64,000 bases of DNA from NCBI GenBank assembly GCA_019309565.1, contig JAFDFZ010000017.1:39296-103295 (forward strand), given 5' to 3'. This stretch comes from Deltaproteobacteria bacterium. Its GTDB lineage: Bacteria; Desulfobacterota; Desulfobacteria; Desulfobacterales; SURF-15. Below, piece by piece: positions 1 to 8,443 of this stretch. The notes under the pieces were generated by a model. That model had not been told where the DNA came from. It did not search any database and was given only the letters and a program-made list of their open reading frames with translations. Made by a program: the position numbers and the translations under genes. How positions within the stretch are numbered: position 1 is the stretch's first letter; each line of letters begins with the position of its first letter.

Positions 1-463
1 CATTGTCTACGACTTTAAATACTTTGGGATGATTTTTCTGGGTCCCTATATTGCTTTTTGTCATTTTGGTCCCCTCCTTTTTGATGCTTTTTGGATTTTT
101 TGTTCAACCTATCTTCCCTTGATTGCAATGTTGGTACCAAAAGCGATATTCAATATATCTACTTGAATTAGTTATTATTTTTTAATAACCTTGGAAACCT
201 TACTGGGAAGAGCGATTGAAAAAAAGATTAAAGATGCAACAATTCCGGAAAGGATTAACAGGAAAACGTATAGAAATTGTACTAATATCAAATTGTTAAT
301 TGATTGTAGTTTTTTGATACCCTCACTGATTCATTTGTTTACAAATCCCCTCTCTTCTGTTTTGACGATGATTCATCATGCAAAACAAAGGAATCCATTC
401 TTGAAAAACTGCCTCAATATTTTCAGTTTTCGAAGAATCAGTTTTAATGCATAATTCATCAAA

Positions 464-508
464 GATTTCGAATTATTTCGAAAAAAGAATTTGAAAATCT
501 TCTAAAGC
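464..508 (+). promoter_or_regulatory. Candidate activator site (UAS) of a sigma54 regulator
   Basis: TTTCGAATTATTTCGAAAAAAGAATTTGAAAATCTTCTAAAG; resembles the motifs at 4524 and 16910; 85 bp upstream of the -24/-12 candidate at 591. Confidence 0.5.
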
Positions 509-590
509 GTACCTTTGACAAGCAACAATCATTTGATAATAATTTGCCATAACCATGCGAAGTTATTAATTTATATATCTTTCAGTTTTA

Positions 591-606
591 TGGCACACTT
601 CGTGCT
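591..606 (+). promoter_or_regulatory. Candidate sigma54 -24/-12 promoter
   Basis: TGGCACACTTCGTGCT against TGGCACGNNNNTTGCW; GG and GC spacing correct. Confidence 0.55.
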
Positions 607-843
607 CAAAGAAAACTTAAATTTCATTCAACGGCGGCTATATGGTTTTCAAAGGATTAGGAGTGCGAAACTTAAGTACCCGTTTCATAAGAGGTTGATG
701 GTATCGCATATCATCCTGGATGTACCTTGCGTGGCTAGTCCGCACTTTATGATGTGCAAATTCGACAGGTTTTTGATCAAATCGATATCAGGCTGGAGGA
801 AATAGAAGATTAGAATTGCTGTGGCGCAACATAGGTCACAAAG

Positions 844-1053
844 GTGGATGATTTTCTATCGGTTGCCATGCCGGCAAGAAATCTGGGAATTGCCGAAGCC
901 GATGGGTTCTCAGAGATGATCGTTCCCTGTTCGGCTTGCTATTCAAGGATGATGGTAGTCCAAAAACAGCTTGAATATGATATCGCTCTCAAAAGGGAGA
1001 TTAATCTAGAACTTACCAAAAAAATCCAAGGCAAAGAAGGAATTGCAAAATAG
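844..1053 (+). pseudogene. Fragment of heterodisulfide reductase subunit B (HdrB, CCG-domain)
   Basis: Peptide ...LSVAMPARNLGIAEADGFSEMIVPCSACYSRMMVVQKQLEYDIAL matches the internal part of HdrB (PARNLxIAE, PCSACYSRM); N-terminal CCG motif and C-terminal half are absent. Confidence 0.7.
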
Positions 1054-1112
1054 ACTGAACGAAGATCACTCAGATATAAGAATCTAATAGTGAAAGAACG
1101 AGGAAACAGACT

Positions 1113-1565
1113 ATGCCATTAAGCCCATCTCGCTTCATCAATGACTATGATCTCACCCTGAAGAAGCTTAAGGAAGCTCATCATTCAGAATGTTTTTTTC
1201 AGCGCAACTCACCTGTGGGCAATCTTCGTTTCAGCTTCTCTAAGGATGGTACTCTGATGGGAGAATTTATTTGTTCCACTGAACATCAGGGCTACCAGGG
1301 TATCGTCCATGGGGGAATCATTTCCGCGGTAATCGATGCTTCAATGGTACAATGTTGCATGGGACACGGTTTTATCACCTACACCACTGATCTCTCCATC
1401 CGTTACAGAAGACCGGTGATGATCAACACACCATGTGTTTTACAGACTCGAATCGTATCTATTGCCCGAAGAGTTCTGTTCTTGTTGGAAACTCGGATTA
1501 TGCAGAATGGTCAGGTACATGTTGAGGCTAATGGGCGCTTTTTCAAAGCAAAATATCCCTGTTGA
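1113..1565 (+). CDS. PaaI-family (hotdog) thioesterase
   Basis: 150-aa ORF with GYQGIVHGGIISAVIDASM hotdog motif. Confidence 0.75.
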   Translation: MPLSPSRFINDYDLTLKKLKEAHHSECFFQRNSPVGNLRFSFSKDGTLMGEFICSTEHQGYQGIVHGGIISAVIDASMVQCCMGHGFITYTTDLSIRYRRPVMINTPCVLQTRIVSIARRVLFLLETRIMQNGQVHVEANGRFFKAKYPC

Positions 1566-1685
1566 TTTTTATAAAATATTGTCGGAGAGAAACAAAACAA
1601 GTATAATTTTGATGAATTGGTCCTTTCGGATGATTTCAATTGGCGAAGGGCGGTTCTAATGGTTCAATCCGTATGAGGAGGAAAA

Positions 1686-2434
1686 ATGTCTCTTAATGGA
1701 AACAAAGGTAAAGCTTATTATGACGGAAAAGAAATTGAATTCAAACTTCCTGGGAACTGGAGCCTGCTGGTTAAGGCAGAGCCCAGAGCCGTTTCCGAGC
1801 TTGATAACATTTTTCTGAGGAGGTTGTAAGGGGAGTTCGGAATCCCATAAACGCAAAACCCTTAGCACAGTTGGCATTCTCTGGCATGAAGGTTGTCATC
1901 ATCAGCGAGGACCAGACCCGTCCATCACCTGTCGGCAACGTGGTGCTTCCAGTGCTGGGGGAGTTGAATGCCCTGGGAATCCCCGATGAAAATGTGGAAA
2001 TCGTGATCGGATGAGGCACCCACCGATCGCCGAGCCGGGAAGAAATCATTGCCAAGCTGGGAGATGAAGTGGTGGATCGTGTTCGGGTAAGCGTGCACTA
2101 CGCCGACAATAGGGATAATCTGGTACACATCGGTACGACAAGCCGGGGTACACCGGTTTGGCTCAATCGCACAGTAGCGGAGGCAGACATCACGGTGGTT
2201 ATTGGTACCGTCAATCCTCACTATTTTGCCGGATACAGTGGGGGGGGGCCTAAGATTTTGCTTCCTGGCGTCTCCGGCAGAGACACCCTGCGCAAGAACC
2301 ATGTTCTTATTCGAGACCCGAATACGGTGCAGGGCAAGATGGATGGCAATCCCATCTGGGAGGATATGCTGGAGGTGGCTCGGCTAGCGAAACTAACCTA
2401 TCTGGTGAATTTCGTGCATGTGGATGGGCACTAA
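1686..2434 (+). pseudogene. Degenerate LarA-like / DUF2088 nickel-dependent racemase family gene, N-terminal half only
   Basis: LarA-like blocks (ISEDQTRPSP, GTHRSPSREE, NPHYFAGYSGGGPKILLPGV, GNPIWEDMLE) spread over two frames with a frameshift near 1815, an in-frame TGA at about 2012, and truncation at FVHVDGH. Confidence 0.75.
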
Positions 2435-2471
2435 TTTAAGCCCTTTTGTTCGGTTGCTTGAACCAAAACGG

Positions 2472-2550
2472 TGAGCCCTATTGAATTGCGCTTTGAGCAC
2501 CCCTTTGGAGATTGAAGATCCTGCTTATCCGGGCTGCGGGATCTTCAATC
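2472..2550 (-). repeat. Dispersed GC-rich repeat D, copy D1
   Basis: GAGCCCTATTGAATTGCGCTTTGAGCACCCCTTTGGA plus hairpin ATTGAAGATCC..GGATCTTCAAT; related sequences at 15712, 29700, 37105, 59398, 62103. Confidence 0.6.
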
Positions 2551-2556
2551 AAAAAG

Positions 2557-3035
2557 CAGCAATTCTCGGTGAATTTTCTATGGAGCCGGGTGATTGGATT
2601 TTGAAGCGCTCAACTGTTTGAAGCATCGTAAAGTTGCCAATGGAGTTAAGTCGAATAAAATTTTTAAAGGCAAAATAATTACACCGAAGCTCTTAGGCGG
2701 CCATCCAATCGGAAACATCGAGCTTAAGGCACATGGGAAGTAGCGCTAAGTAGCGGAAGATCTTGATAGCTCTGGTTTAACCGCTTTGTTGACTCCCATT
2801 GTGCCGTCATCGAAGGATGGTAAAGTGTATTTTGCCTTTAAAAATTTCATTCGACGCCATCACACTAAGGCATTTCATAGAAATAGGGGGGTGCGAAACT
2901 TGAGTAACGATAAATCCATTCTTGAAGCCATGGCCAGGCTCAGTTTTAGGATCACTTTTGTACGAGTTTTGAGCGCGTAAAAATCTGCTTATCCGTTGAA
3001 ATTAAAGGTGTTTTATTGTTCACCGAGAATTACTG
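2557..3035. mobile_element. MITE-like element A1 (composite, 479 bp) with terminal inverted repeats and 9-bp target duplication
   Basis: Ends CAGCAATTCTCGGTGAA ... TTCACCGAGAATTACTG; flanked on both sides by ATCAAAAAG (2548-2556 and 3036-3044). Confidence 0.8.
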
Positions 3036-3056
3036 ATCAAAAAGGAACATACCGCA

Positions 3057-4445
3057 ATGATTACCTATACCATATATGTTGTTGATGATGAACAAACCAT
3101 CCGGGAAGGCATTACCATGGCGCTTGAATCAGATTACCGGATGAGGGCTTTCATTACTGCCGAGTCTGCACTTAAAGCCATTGAGAAAAAACCCCCGGAT
3201 CTTGTTCTGCTCGATATCGGACTGCCCGGTATGAGCGGAATTGAAGCGCTTAAGGAAATTAAGCGTCTTTACCCGCATATTCTCATCATAATGATTACCG
3301 CTTATGAAGACATCAATACTGTAATTTCTGCCATGAAATCAGGTGCATATGATTATGTGGTTAAGCCCATCCATATGGAGGGCCTGGAAGTTACCATCCG
3401 AAATGCTTTTCAGACCATCAGGTTAAGAAAGGAAGTTCAAATCCTTCAAGAGAAATACCTTAAGGAAAACCTGCCATGCTTTATAGCCGAGAGTAACGCC
3501 ATTCAGAATGTAATGGAATTTATAGACACGGTGGCAAAGAGCCCGGATACACCGATCCTGATCATGGGGGAAACCGGTACTGGCAAAGAGTTGCTTGCCA
3601 GTGCCATCCATTACAGAAGTCCCAATTTTAAAGGGCCTTTAATGACGGTGAACTGTGCTGCCATCCCGAAAGATCTTATTGAAAGTGAGCTTTTTGGTTA
3701 TGAAAAGGGAGCCTTTAGCGGTGCAAGTACATCTGGCAAAAAGGGCTTAATAGAGGAAGCGGCGAACGGAACTCTTTTTCTTGATGAGATAGGCGACTTG
3801 AGTTTTGAAGCACAGGCAAAGCTGCTAAGATTTCTTGAAGAAGGGGAGTTCTATCGGGTGGGAGGGACAAAAAAAATTCATGTTAAAACAAGGGTAGTTT
3901 CTGCAACAAATAAAAATCTAGATCGTATGATGGAAGAGGGCCAATTTCGAAAAGACCTTTTCTTTCGATTAAGCGTTATTAAGGTTCAAGTACCAACGCT
4001 GAATGAGCGCCCTGATGATATTCTAGCCCTTGCAAAGCACTTCTTGTATGAGTTCAGCCAAAAATTTGGTAAAGAATTTACTGGAATTTCTTCTCAAGCG
4101 CAGAGAGCCCTTGAGATTCACAATTGGACGGGGAATGTTCGTGAATTAAAAAACATTATGGAAAGAGGGGTTCTGGTTGGTAAGGGCCCGATTCTGCAGT
4201 TCGAAGACCTGGGCCTGACAGAATCTCCTGTAAATGACACCTTCCAGCCGGTAAAAGATGAATTCGTTTTTCCTCCTCTGTCTGAAACCGGCATCGATCT
4301 TTCCAAGGCTCAGGAATCCCTGGAAAAATATTATATTCAGGCAGCACTTCGCATGGCTAAAGGGAATGAAAGCAAGGCAGCCAAACTCCTCAACATAAAT
4401 CATCACACCTTTCGTTACCGCAGGAAAAAGCTAAGAATAACATAA
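3057..4445 (+). CDS. Sigma54-dependent response regulator (REC-AAA+-Fis HTH, NtrC/AtoC family)
   Basis: VVDDEQTIREG, LLDIGLPG, GETGTGKELLASAIH, ESELFGYEKGAFSGA, C-terminal HTH (AAKLLNINHHTFRYRRKKL). Confidence 0.95.
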   Translation: MITYTIYVVDDEQTIREGITMALESDYRMRAFITAESALKAIEKKPPDLVLLDIGLPGMSGIEALKEIKRLYPHILIIMITAYEDINTVISAMKSGAYDYVVKPIHMEGLEVTIRNAFQTIRLRKEVQILQEKYLKENLPCFIAESNAIQNVMEFIDTVAKSPDTPILIMGETGTGKELLASAIHYRSPNFKGPLMTVNCAAIPKDLIESELFGYEKGAFSGASTSGKKGLIEEAANGTLFLDEIGDLSFEAQAKLLRFLEEGEFYRVGGTKKIHVKTRVVSATNKNLDRMMEEGQFRKDLFFRLSVIKVQVPTLNERPDDILALAKHFLYEFSQKFGKEFTGISSQAQRALEIHNWTGNVRELKNIMERGVLVGKGPILQFEDLGLTESPVNDTFQPVKDEFVFPPLSETGIDLSKAQESLEKYYIQAALRMAKGNESKAAKLLNINHHTFRYRRKKLRIT

Positions 4446-4523
4446 CATCATCTGGTTATCTTAAAAAGCCAAATTGCTTTTAGTGTTGAATCGGTTTCAC
4501 CTGGGATTTTTGGATGGCTGGCA

Positions 4524-4563
4524 TTAGAAATTTTGCGAAAAGAAATTTCGAGGTTTTTCAATT
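4524..4563 (+). promoter_or_regulatory. Candidate activator site (UAS)
   Basis: TTAGAAATTTTGCGAAAAGAAATTTCGAGGTTTTTCAA; nearly the same as the site at 16910. Confidence 0.6.
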
Positions 4564-4646
4564 TTTATATATCATGCTTTCGATTAAATCGTCGTAAGAA
4601 GTATCAACTATCTAAAATCACGTGAATTATTTTAGGCAACTCCTTA

Positions 4647-4662
4647 TGGCACAAATCATGCT
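4647..4662 (+). promoter_or_regulatory. Candidate sigma54 -24/-12 promoter of the NifX/DUF1847/ferredoxin operon
   Basis: TGGCACAAATCATGCT; 84 bp downstream of the UAS core. Confidence 0.65.
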
Positions 4663-4790
4663 TTCTCACTGACAAGGAGGACAGGCAGGTCTTATAGCGA
4701 GCCAAAAAAACTTAAACTATACTATGCAGCCCGTATGACTGTGAACAGGAACATCAGTGATGATTCATACAAAGAAAGGAGGTTTTCAGA

Positions 4791-5213
4791 ATGAAAGTGG
4801 CAGTCAGCGCAACAGAAAAGGACTTGAATGCTGAGATCGATCAGCGTTTCGGGCGATGCCCTTATTTTATAGTAGTTGATACGGACGATATGAGTTTTGA
4901 GGCTTTTGAAAACGAGAGCATGAGGCTGGGGGGAGGTGCCGGGATTCAATCTGCGCAATTTGTGGCCTCTAAAGGTGCCAGGGTTGTAATAACAGGAAAC
5001 ATCGGGCCGAATGCAATGAGTACGCTTTCTGCTGCCGGTATTAAAGTGGTAACCGGCCAAACTGGCACCGTAAGAAAGGCAATAGAGGGTTACAAAGAAG
5101 GTAAGCTAAAAATATCAAGCGAGGCCACTGTCTCTGCTCCTTATGGTATAAGACGAGGCTCCGGTATGGGACGAGGTATGGGGCCTAGAGGAGGTATGGG
5201 GGAGAAACGATGA
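4791..5213 (+). CDS. NifX/NifB-family (dinitrogenase iron-molybdenum cofactor biosynthesis) protein
   Basis: MKVAVSATEKDLNAEIDQRFGRCPYFIVVDTD...; Gly/Arg/Met-rich tail; SD AAAGGAGG. Confidence 0.9.
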   Translation: MKVAVSATEKDLNAEIDQRFGRCPYFIVVDTDDMSFEAFENESMRLGGGAGIQSAQFVASKGARVVITGNIGPNAMSTLSAAGIKVVTGQTGTVRKAIEGYKEGKLKISSEATVSAPYGIRRGSGMGRGMGPRGGMGEKR

Positions 5214-5285
5214 ACAGCCCAACATAGTTTCATATAAGCAGAAGCAGATCCATCCGAATATTTCAACCATCTGTAAGGAGGAAAA

Positions 5286-6020
5286 ATGGATCAGGAGACA
5301 GAAAAAATCCCCCGATGTGCTGAATGTAAAATCGAAAAAACAATATGCCGACACGAAGACGGAAACGGACCGGTCTATTGCCCGACGATCAATTTTAGTG
5401 ACGTGGTCCAAGCCTCACGTTTAGAATATGACAGGCTTGAAATAAGAGATTTTGCCGTCAATGCAACCATTCAAGAGGGAGAATGTTATGTAAACAAAGA
5501 AAAGAGCAACCCTCATGTTCGATATGCCATAAAACCCAGGGTTCAGGAAACCATCGAATTTGCACACAAGATGGGTTTTCAAAGACTGGGGCTTGCTTTT
5601 TGCGGAGGTCTAAAACATGAGGCAAAGATTTTATCTGAGATATTGAAAGAACAGGGTTTTGAGCTGGCCTCCGTGGTCTGTGCTGTTGGAAGAACAGCCA
5701 AGGAATTTCTTAAAATTAAAGAAGAACAAAAAGTAAACCCCGGAGAGTATGAGGCCATGTGCAGCCCCATCGCTCAGGCAAAGGTTCTGAATGCTGTAAA
5801 CACGGAATTCAATATTGTATTCGGATTATGCGTTGGGCATGATTCTTTGTTTATGCGGTATTCTGATGCATTATGTACTGTACTGGTTGCAAAGGACAGG
5901 GTAACGGGGCACAATCCTCTGGCAGCGATTAACCTGTATAAATCCTATTACAGGAAATTGAAAGAGGAAAAATTCAATAAAGGAGGAAGTGTAACGGTTT
6001 CCATCGAAGAGAATGTATGA
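5286..6020 (+). CDS. DUF1847 domain metal-binding protein
   Basis: CAECKIEKTICRHEDG..YCPT and GLAFCGGLKHEAKIL, GLCVGHDSLF. Confidence 0.85.
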   Translation: MDQETEKIPRCAECKIEKTICRHEDGNGPVYCPTINFSDVVQASRLEYDRLEIRDFAVNATIQEGECYVNKEKSNPHVRYAIKPRVQETIEFAHKMGFQRLGLAFCGGLKHEAKILSEILKEQGFELASVVCAVGRTAKEFLKIKEEQKVNPGEYEAMCSPIAQAKVLNAVNTEFNIVFGLCVGHDSLFMRYSDALCTVLVAKDRVTGHNPLAAINLYKSYYRKLKEEKFNKGGSVTVSIEENV

Positions 6021-6034
6021 GGATCTGAAAGCCA

Positions 6035-6460
6035 ATGAACAGGTCAAAAACGACAAGGAAAAATGAGATTGAGAAACTCAAGACCAAGGTCAGAGCAATT
6101 GAAGCTAGGCTTTGCTATCTGAATATAAGGTTAAAAGACATTGAGCGGGGCTTTCCTTCATCCGCTTTAATAGCATTTGTGGATCAAGATAGTTGTATCG
6201 GTTGTGGAACCTGTCGGGATGTTTGTCCTGTTGGAGCCATTTCCATAAAGGAGGTGGCCGAGGTGGATCCGAAACATTGTACAGGCTGTGGCCATTGCGT
6301 CGCACAATGTCCACAGGGCGCTATTACCTTACATCCTGAAAAATTGAAAAATGATAAACAGGTTTCGGCGTGTCTTAAATTACCCCCGCAATTGCATAAA
6401 TCACATAGTAAAACGACCTGCATGCATGATTTATCAGTGCCTGACGCCAGCTCCTTTTGA
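6035..6460 (+). CDS. 2[4Fe-4S] ferredoxin-domain protein with repeat-encoded C-terminus
   Basis: CIGCGTCRDVCPVGAI and CTGCGHCVAQCPQGAI; last ~28 codons lie in repeat E1. Confidence 0.85.
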   Translation: MNRSKTTRKNEIEKLKTKVRAIEARLCYLNIRLKDIERGFPSSALIAFVDQDSCIGCGTCRDVCPVGAISIKEVAEVDPKHCTGCGHCVAQCPQGAITLHPEKLKNDKQVSACLKLPPQLHKSHSKTTCMHDLSVPDASSF

Positions 6461-6487
6461 GTTGTTTTTAAACAACGGTGTTAAGAT
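6376..6487. repeat. Repeat E, copy E1 (uninterrupted)
   Basis: TTAAATTACCCCCGCAATTGCATAAATCACATAGTAAAACGACCTGCATGCATGATTTATCAGT...AACAACGGTGTTAAG aligns along its length with the exon flanks of the group II intron. Confidence 0.7.
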
Positions 6488-6795
6488 TATATATCAATCA
6501 GAATTCATCGTATCCTTCAGATAGGATTAAATCTCAATATAAATAGCATAAAATGATAAATAATTATTGAATAATACAAAATAATAATTATATTATAGGC
6601 GTATGATCATAACTAAGGACTATAGTGCTTAGATAGTAAGAATGCAGATTTGCTTAAGAGATTTGAGCTTCGAGGCTGTTCTGGTTATGGGTACAAACTG
6701 TTAAAAATGCGGGTGACGATTTTGAGATGCCACCCCGAGGAAAAGATAGACACCGCCGTAGGTGGGGTGGTGGATTTTGAAAGGAGGTGTTTGTT

Positions 6796-7125
6796 ATGCC
6801 AGGATTTGATGGAACAGGTCCCAGGGGCGAAGGCCCAATGACAGGAGGTGGTCGTGGATATTGTAACCCCGCCTGGGCGGGATACAGGCCTCTATATGGA
6901 CGGCGATTTGGTTACAGCCGAGGTTATCGAGGGCGGGGTTTCCGAAGAGGCTTTGGTCCCGGTTATGGATTGGGAATAGATTATGCTCCGGGTTACGGTA
7001 TGCCTTATTCGCTGGATTCTTCAAAAGAAGTCGATATGCTCAAGGCCGAAGCGGAAGCCATGAAAAATGACCTTGATGAGATAAACAAGCGTATCGAGGA
7101 ACTGGAAAAAGAATCTTCCGAATAG
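6796..7125 (+). CDS. DUF5320-family small Gly/Arg/Tyr-rich protein
   Basis: MPGFDGTGPRGEGPMTGGGRGYCNPA plus C-terminal coiled coil; SD AAAGGAGG. Confidence 0.8.
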   Translation: MPGFDGTGPRGEGPMTGGGRGYCNPAWAGYRPLYGRRFGYSRGYRGRGFRRGFGPGYGLGIDYAPGYGMPYSLDSSKEVDMLKAEAEAMKNDLDEINKRIEELEKESSE

Positions 7126-7180
7126 GACTTCCTTAAGCCCTTCAGAGGATTTCAGGCATTTAAGTAGACCTCAAAAAGTG

Positions 7181-7214
7181 GCAATAGGGCGAGTCTTAAG
7201 ACTCGCCCTATTGC
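7181..7214. repeat. Perfect 34-bp palindrome between operon genes
   Basis: GCAATAGGGCGAGTCTTAAGACTCGCCCTATTGC is its own reverse complement. Confidence 0.9.
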
Positions 7215-7293
7215 AATGCGAAGCAAAAACCGTAAGCATGAAGATTGTGGATCACGTCAAGATCAGAAAACTGAGAAAGGAGACTATTCCCTC

Positions 7294-7479
7294 ATGTATG
7301 AAATTAAAGTGGATCCGGAAAAGTGCACGGGTTGCGGAGAATGCGTAGAAATCTGTCCAGAAGAAGTTTATGAGTTGGAGGATGAAAAGTCGGTACCGGT
7401 AAATGTAGAGCAGTGCGAGGGCTGTGAAAGCTGTCTTGAAGTCTGCGAGCAAGATGCCATCACCGTGACGGAAGTTTGA
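7294..7479 (+). CDS. 2[4Fe-4S] ferredoxin
   Basis: CTGCGECVEICPEE and CEGCESCLEVCEQDAI. Confidence 0.85.
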   Translation: MYEIKVDPEKCTGCGECVEICPEEVYELEDEKSVPVNVEQCEGCESCLEVCEQDAITVTEV

Positions 7480-7483
7480 TCAG

Positions 7484-8428
7484 GTGGATTTTTCAATCGC
7501 TTTTGGCCCAGTGCCTTCCAGACGTTTAGGACGAAGCCTTGGGATCAACAATATCCCACCCAAGGTATGCACCTATTCTTGTATCTATTGCCAGGTAGGG
7601 CGCACGATTGACATGCAGCTAGCGCGGCGTTCTTTTTATAGACCAGAGAAGATTAAACGGGCTGTTCAGGAAAAAGTTGAAAGACTCAAAGGGGCTGGAG
7701 AATCCATAGACTATCTTACCTTTGTTCCGGATGGAGAACCGACCCTGGACATCAATCTCGGTCGAGAGATCGATCTGTTGAAACCGTTGGGAATCAAAAT
7801 CGCAGTAATCAGCAACAATTCCCTTATATGCCGGCAGGATGTAAGAGAAGATTTGTTTAAAGCAGACCTGATTTCATTGAAGATCGATTCGGCATTTCCT
7901 GAAACGTGGCATCGGATGAATCGACCCATCAAATCGTTACATCTGCCTGAAATATTAGATGCGAGTCTTAAGTTTGCAAAGGAATATAAAGGAAAGCTTA
8001 TTACGGAGATGATGCTGGTTCGACACGTTAACGACAATGACAGGCAAATTAGGCAGATCGCTGATTTCTTAGTCGAACTTCAACCGGCCAAAGCATATTT
8101 GTCAATTCCCACAAGACCCCCTGCGTTGAAGTGGGTGAGGCCACCTGACAGAGATGTTATCGATCGCGCTTATAAAATCTTCCATGAGTTTATCCATCAG
8201 ATGGAATGTATGACTGATTATGAGGGAAATCGTTTCACTTCAACGGATGACATCGAGAAGGATTTGTTGAGCATAACGGCCGTTCACCCATTAAGAAAGG
8301 ACGCCGTGGATAGACTTCTAACTCAGGCAGGAGCCAATTGGGAAATCGTGGAAAAGCTAATCGCTGAAAATCGGATTGCCCAAGCGGAGTACGAAGGGCA
8401 GGTTTTTTACAAGAAAAGGATGAACTGA
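7484..8428 (+). CDS. Radical SAM protein
   Basis: GPVPSRRLGRSLGINNIPPKVCTYSCIYCQVG (CxxxCxxC) and a C-terminal helical region. Confidence 0.88.
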   Translation: MDFSIAFGPVPSRRLGRSLGINNIPPKVCTYSCIYCQVGRTIDMQLARRSFYRPEKIKRAVQEKVERLKGAGESIDYLTFVPDGEPTLDINLGREIDLLKPLGIKIAVISNNSLICRQDVREDLFKADLISLKIDSAFPETWHRMNRPIKSLHLPEILDASLKFAKEYKGKLITEMMLVRHVNDNDRQIRQIADFLVELQPAKAYLSIPTRPPALKWVRPPDRDVIDRAYKIFHEFIHQMECMTDYEGNRFTSTDDIEKDLLSITAVHPLRKDAVDRLLTQAGANWEIVEKLIAENRIAQAEYEGQVFYKKRMN

Positions 8429-8443
8429 GCCGTAGGATAAAAA

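Noticed and set aside
2010-2015. In-frame TGA in the larA-like gene as selenocysteine
   Set aside because: The gene also has a frameshift and lacks its C-terminal half, and Sec is not known at this position; pseudogene is simpler.
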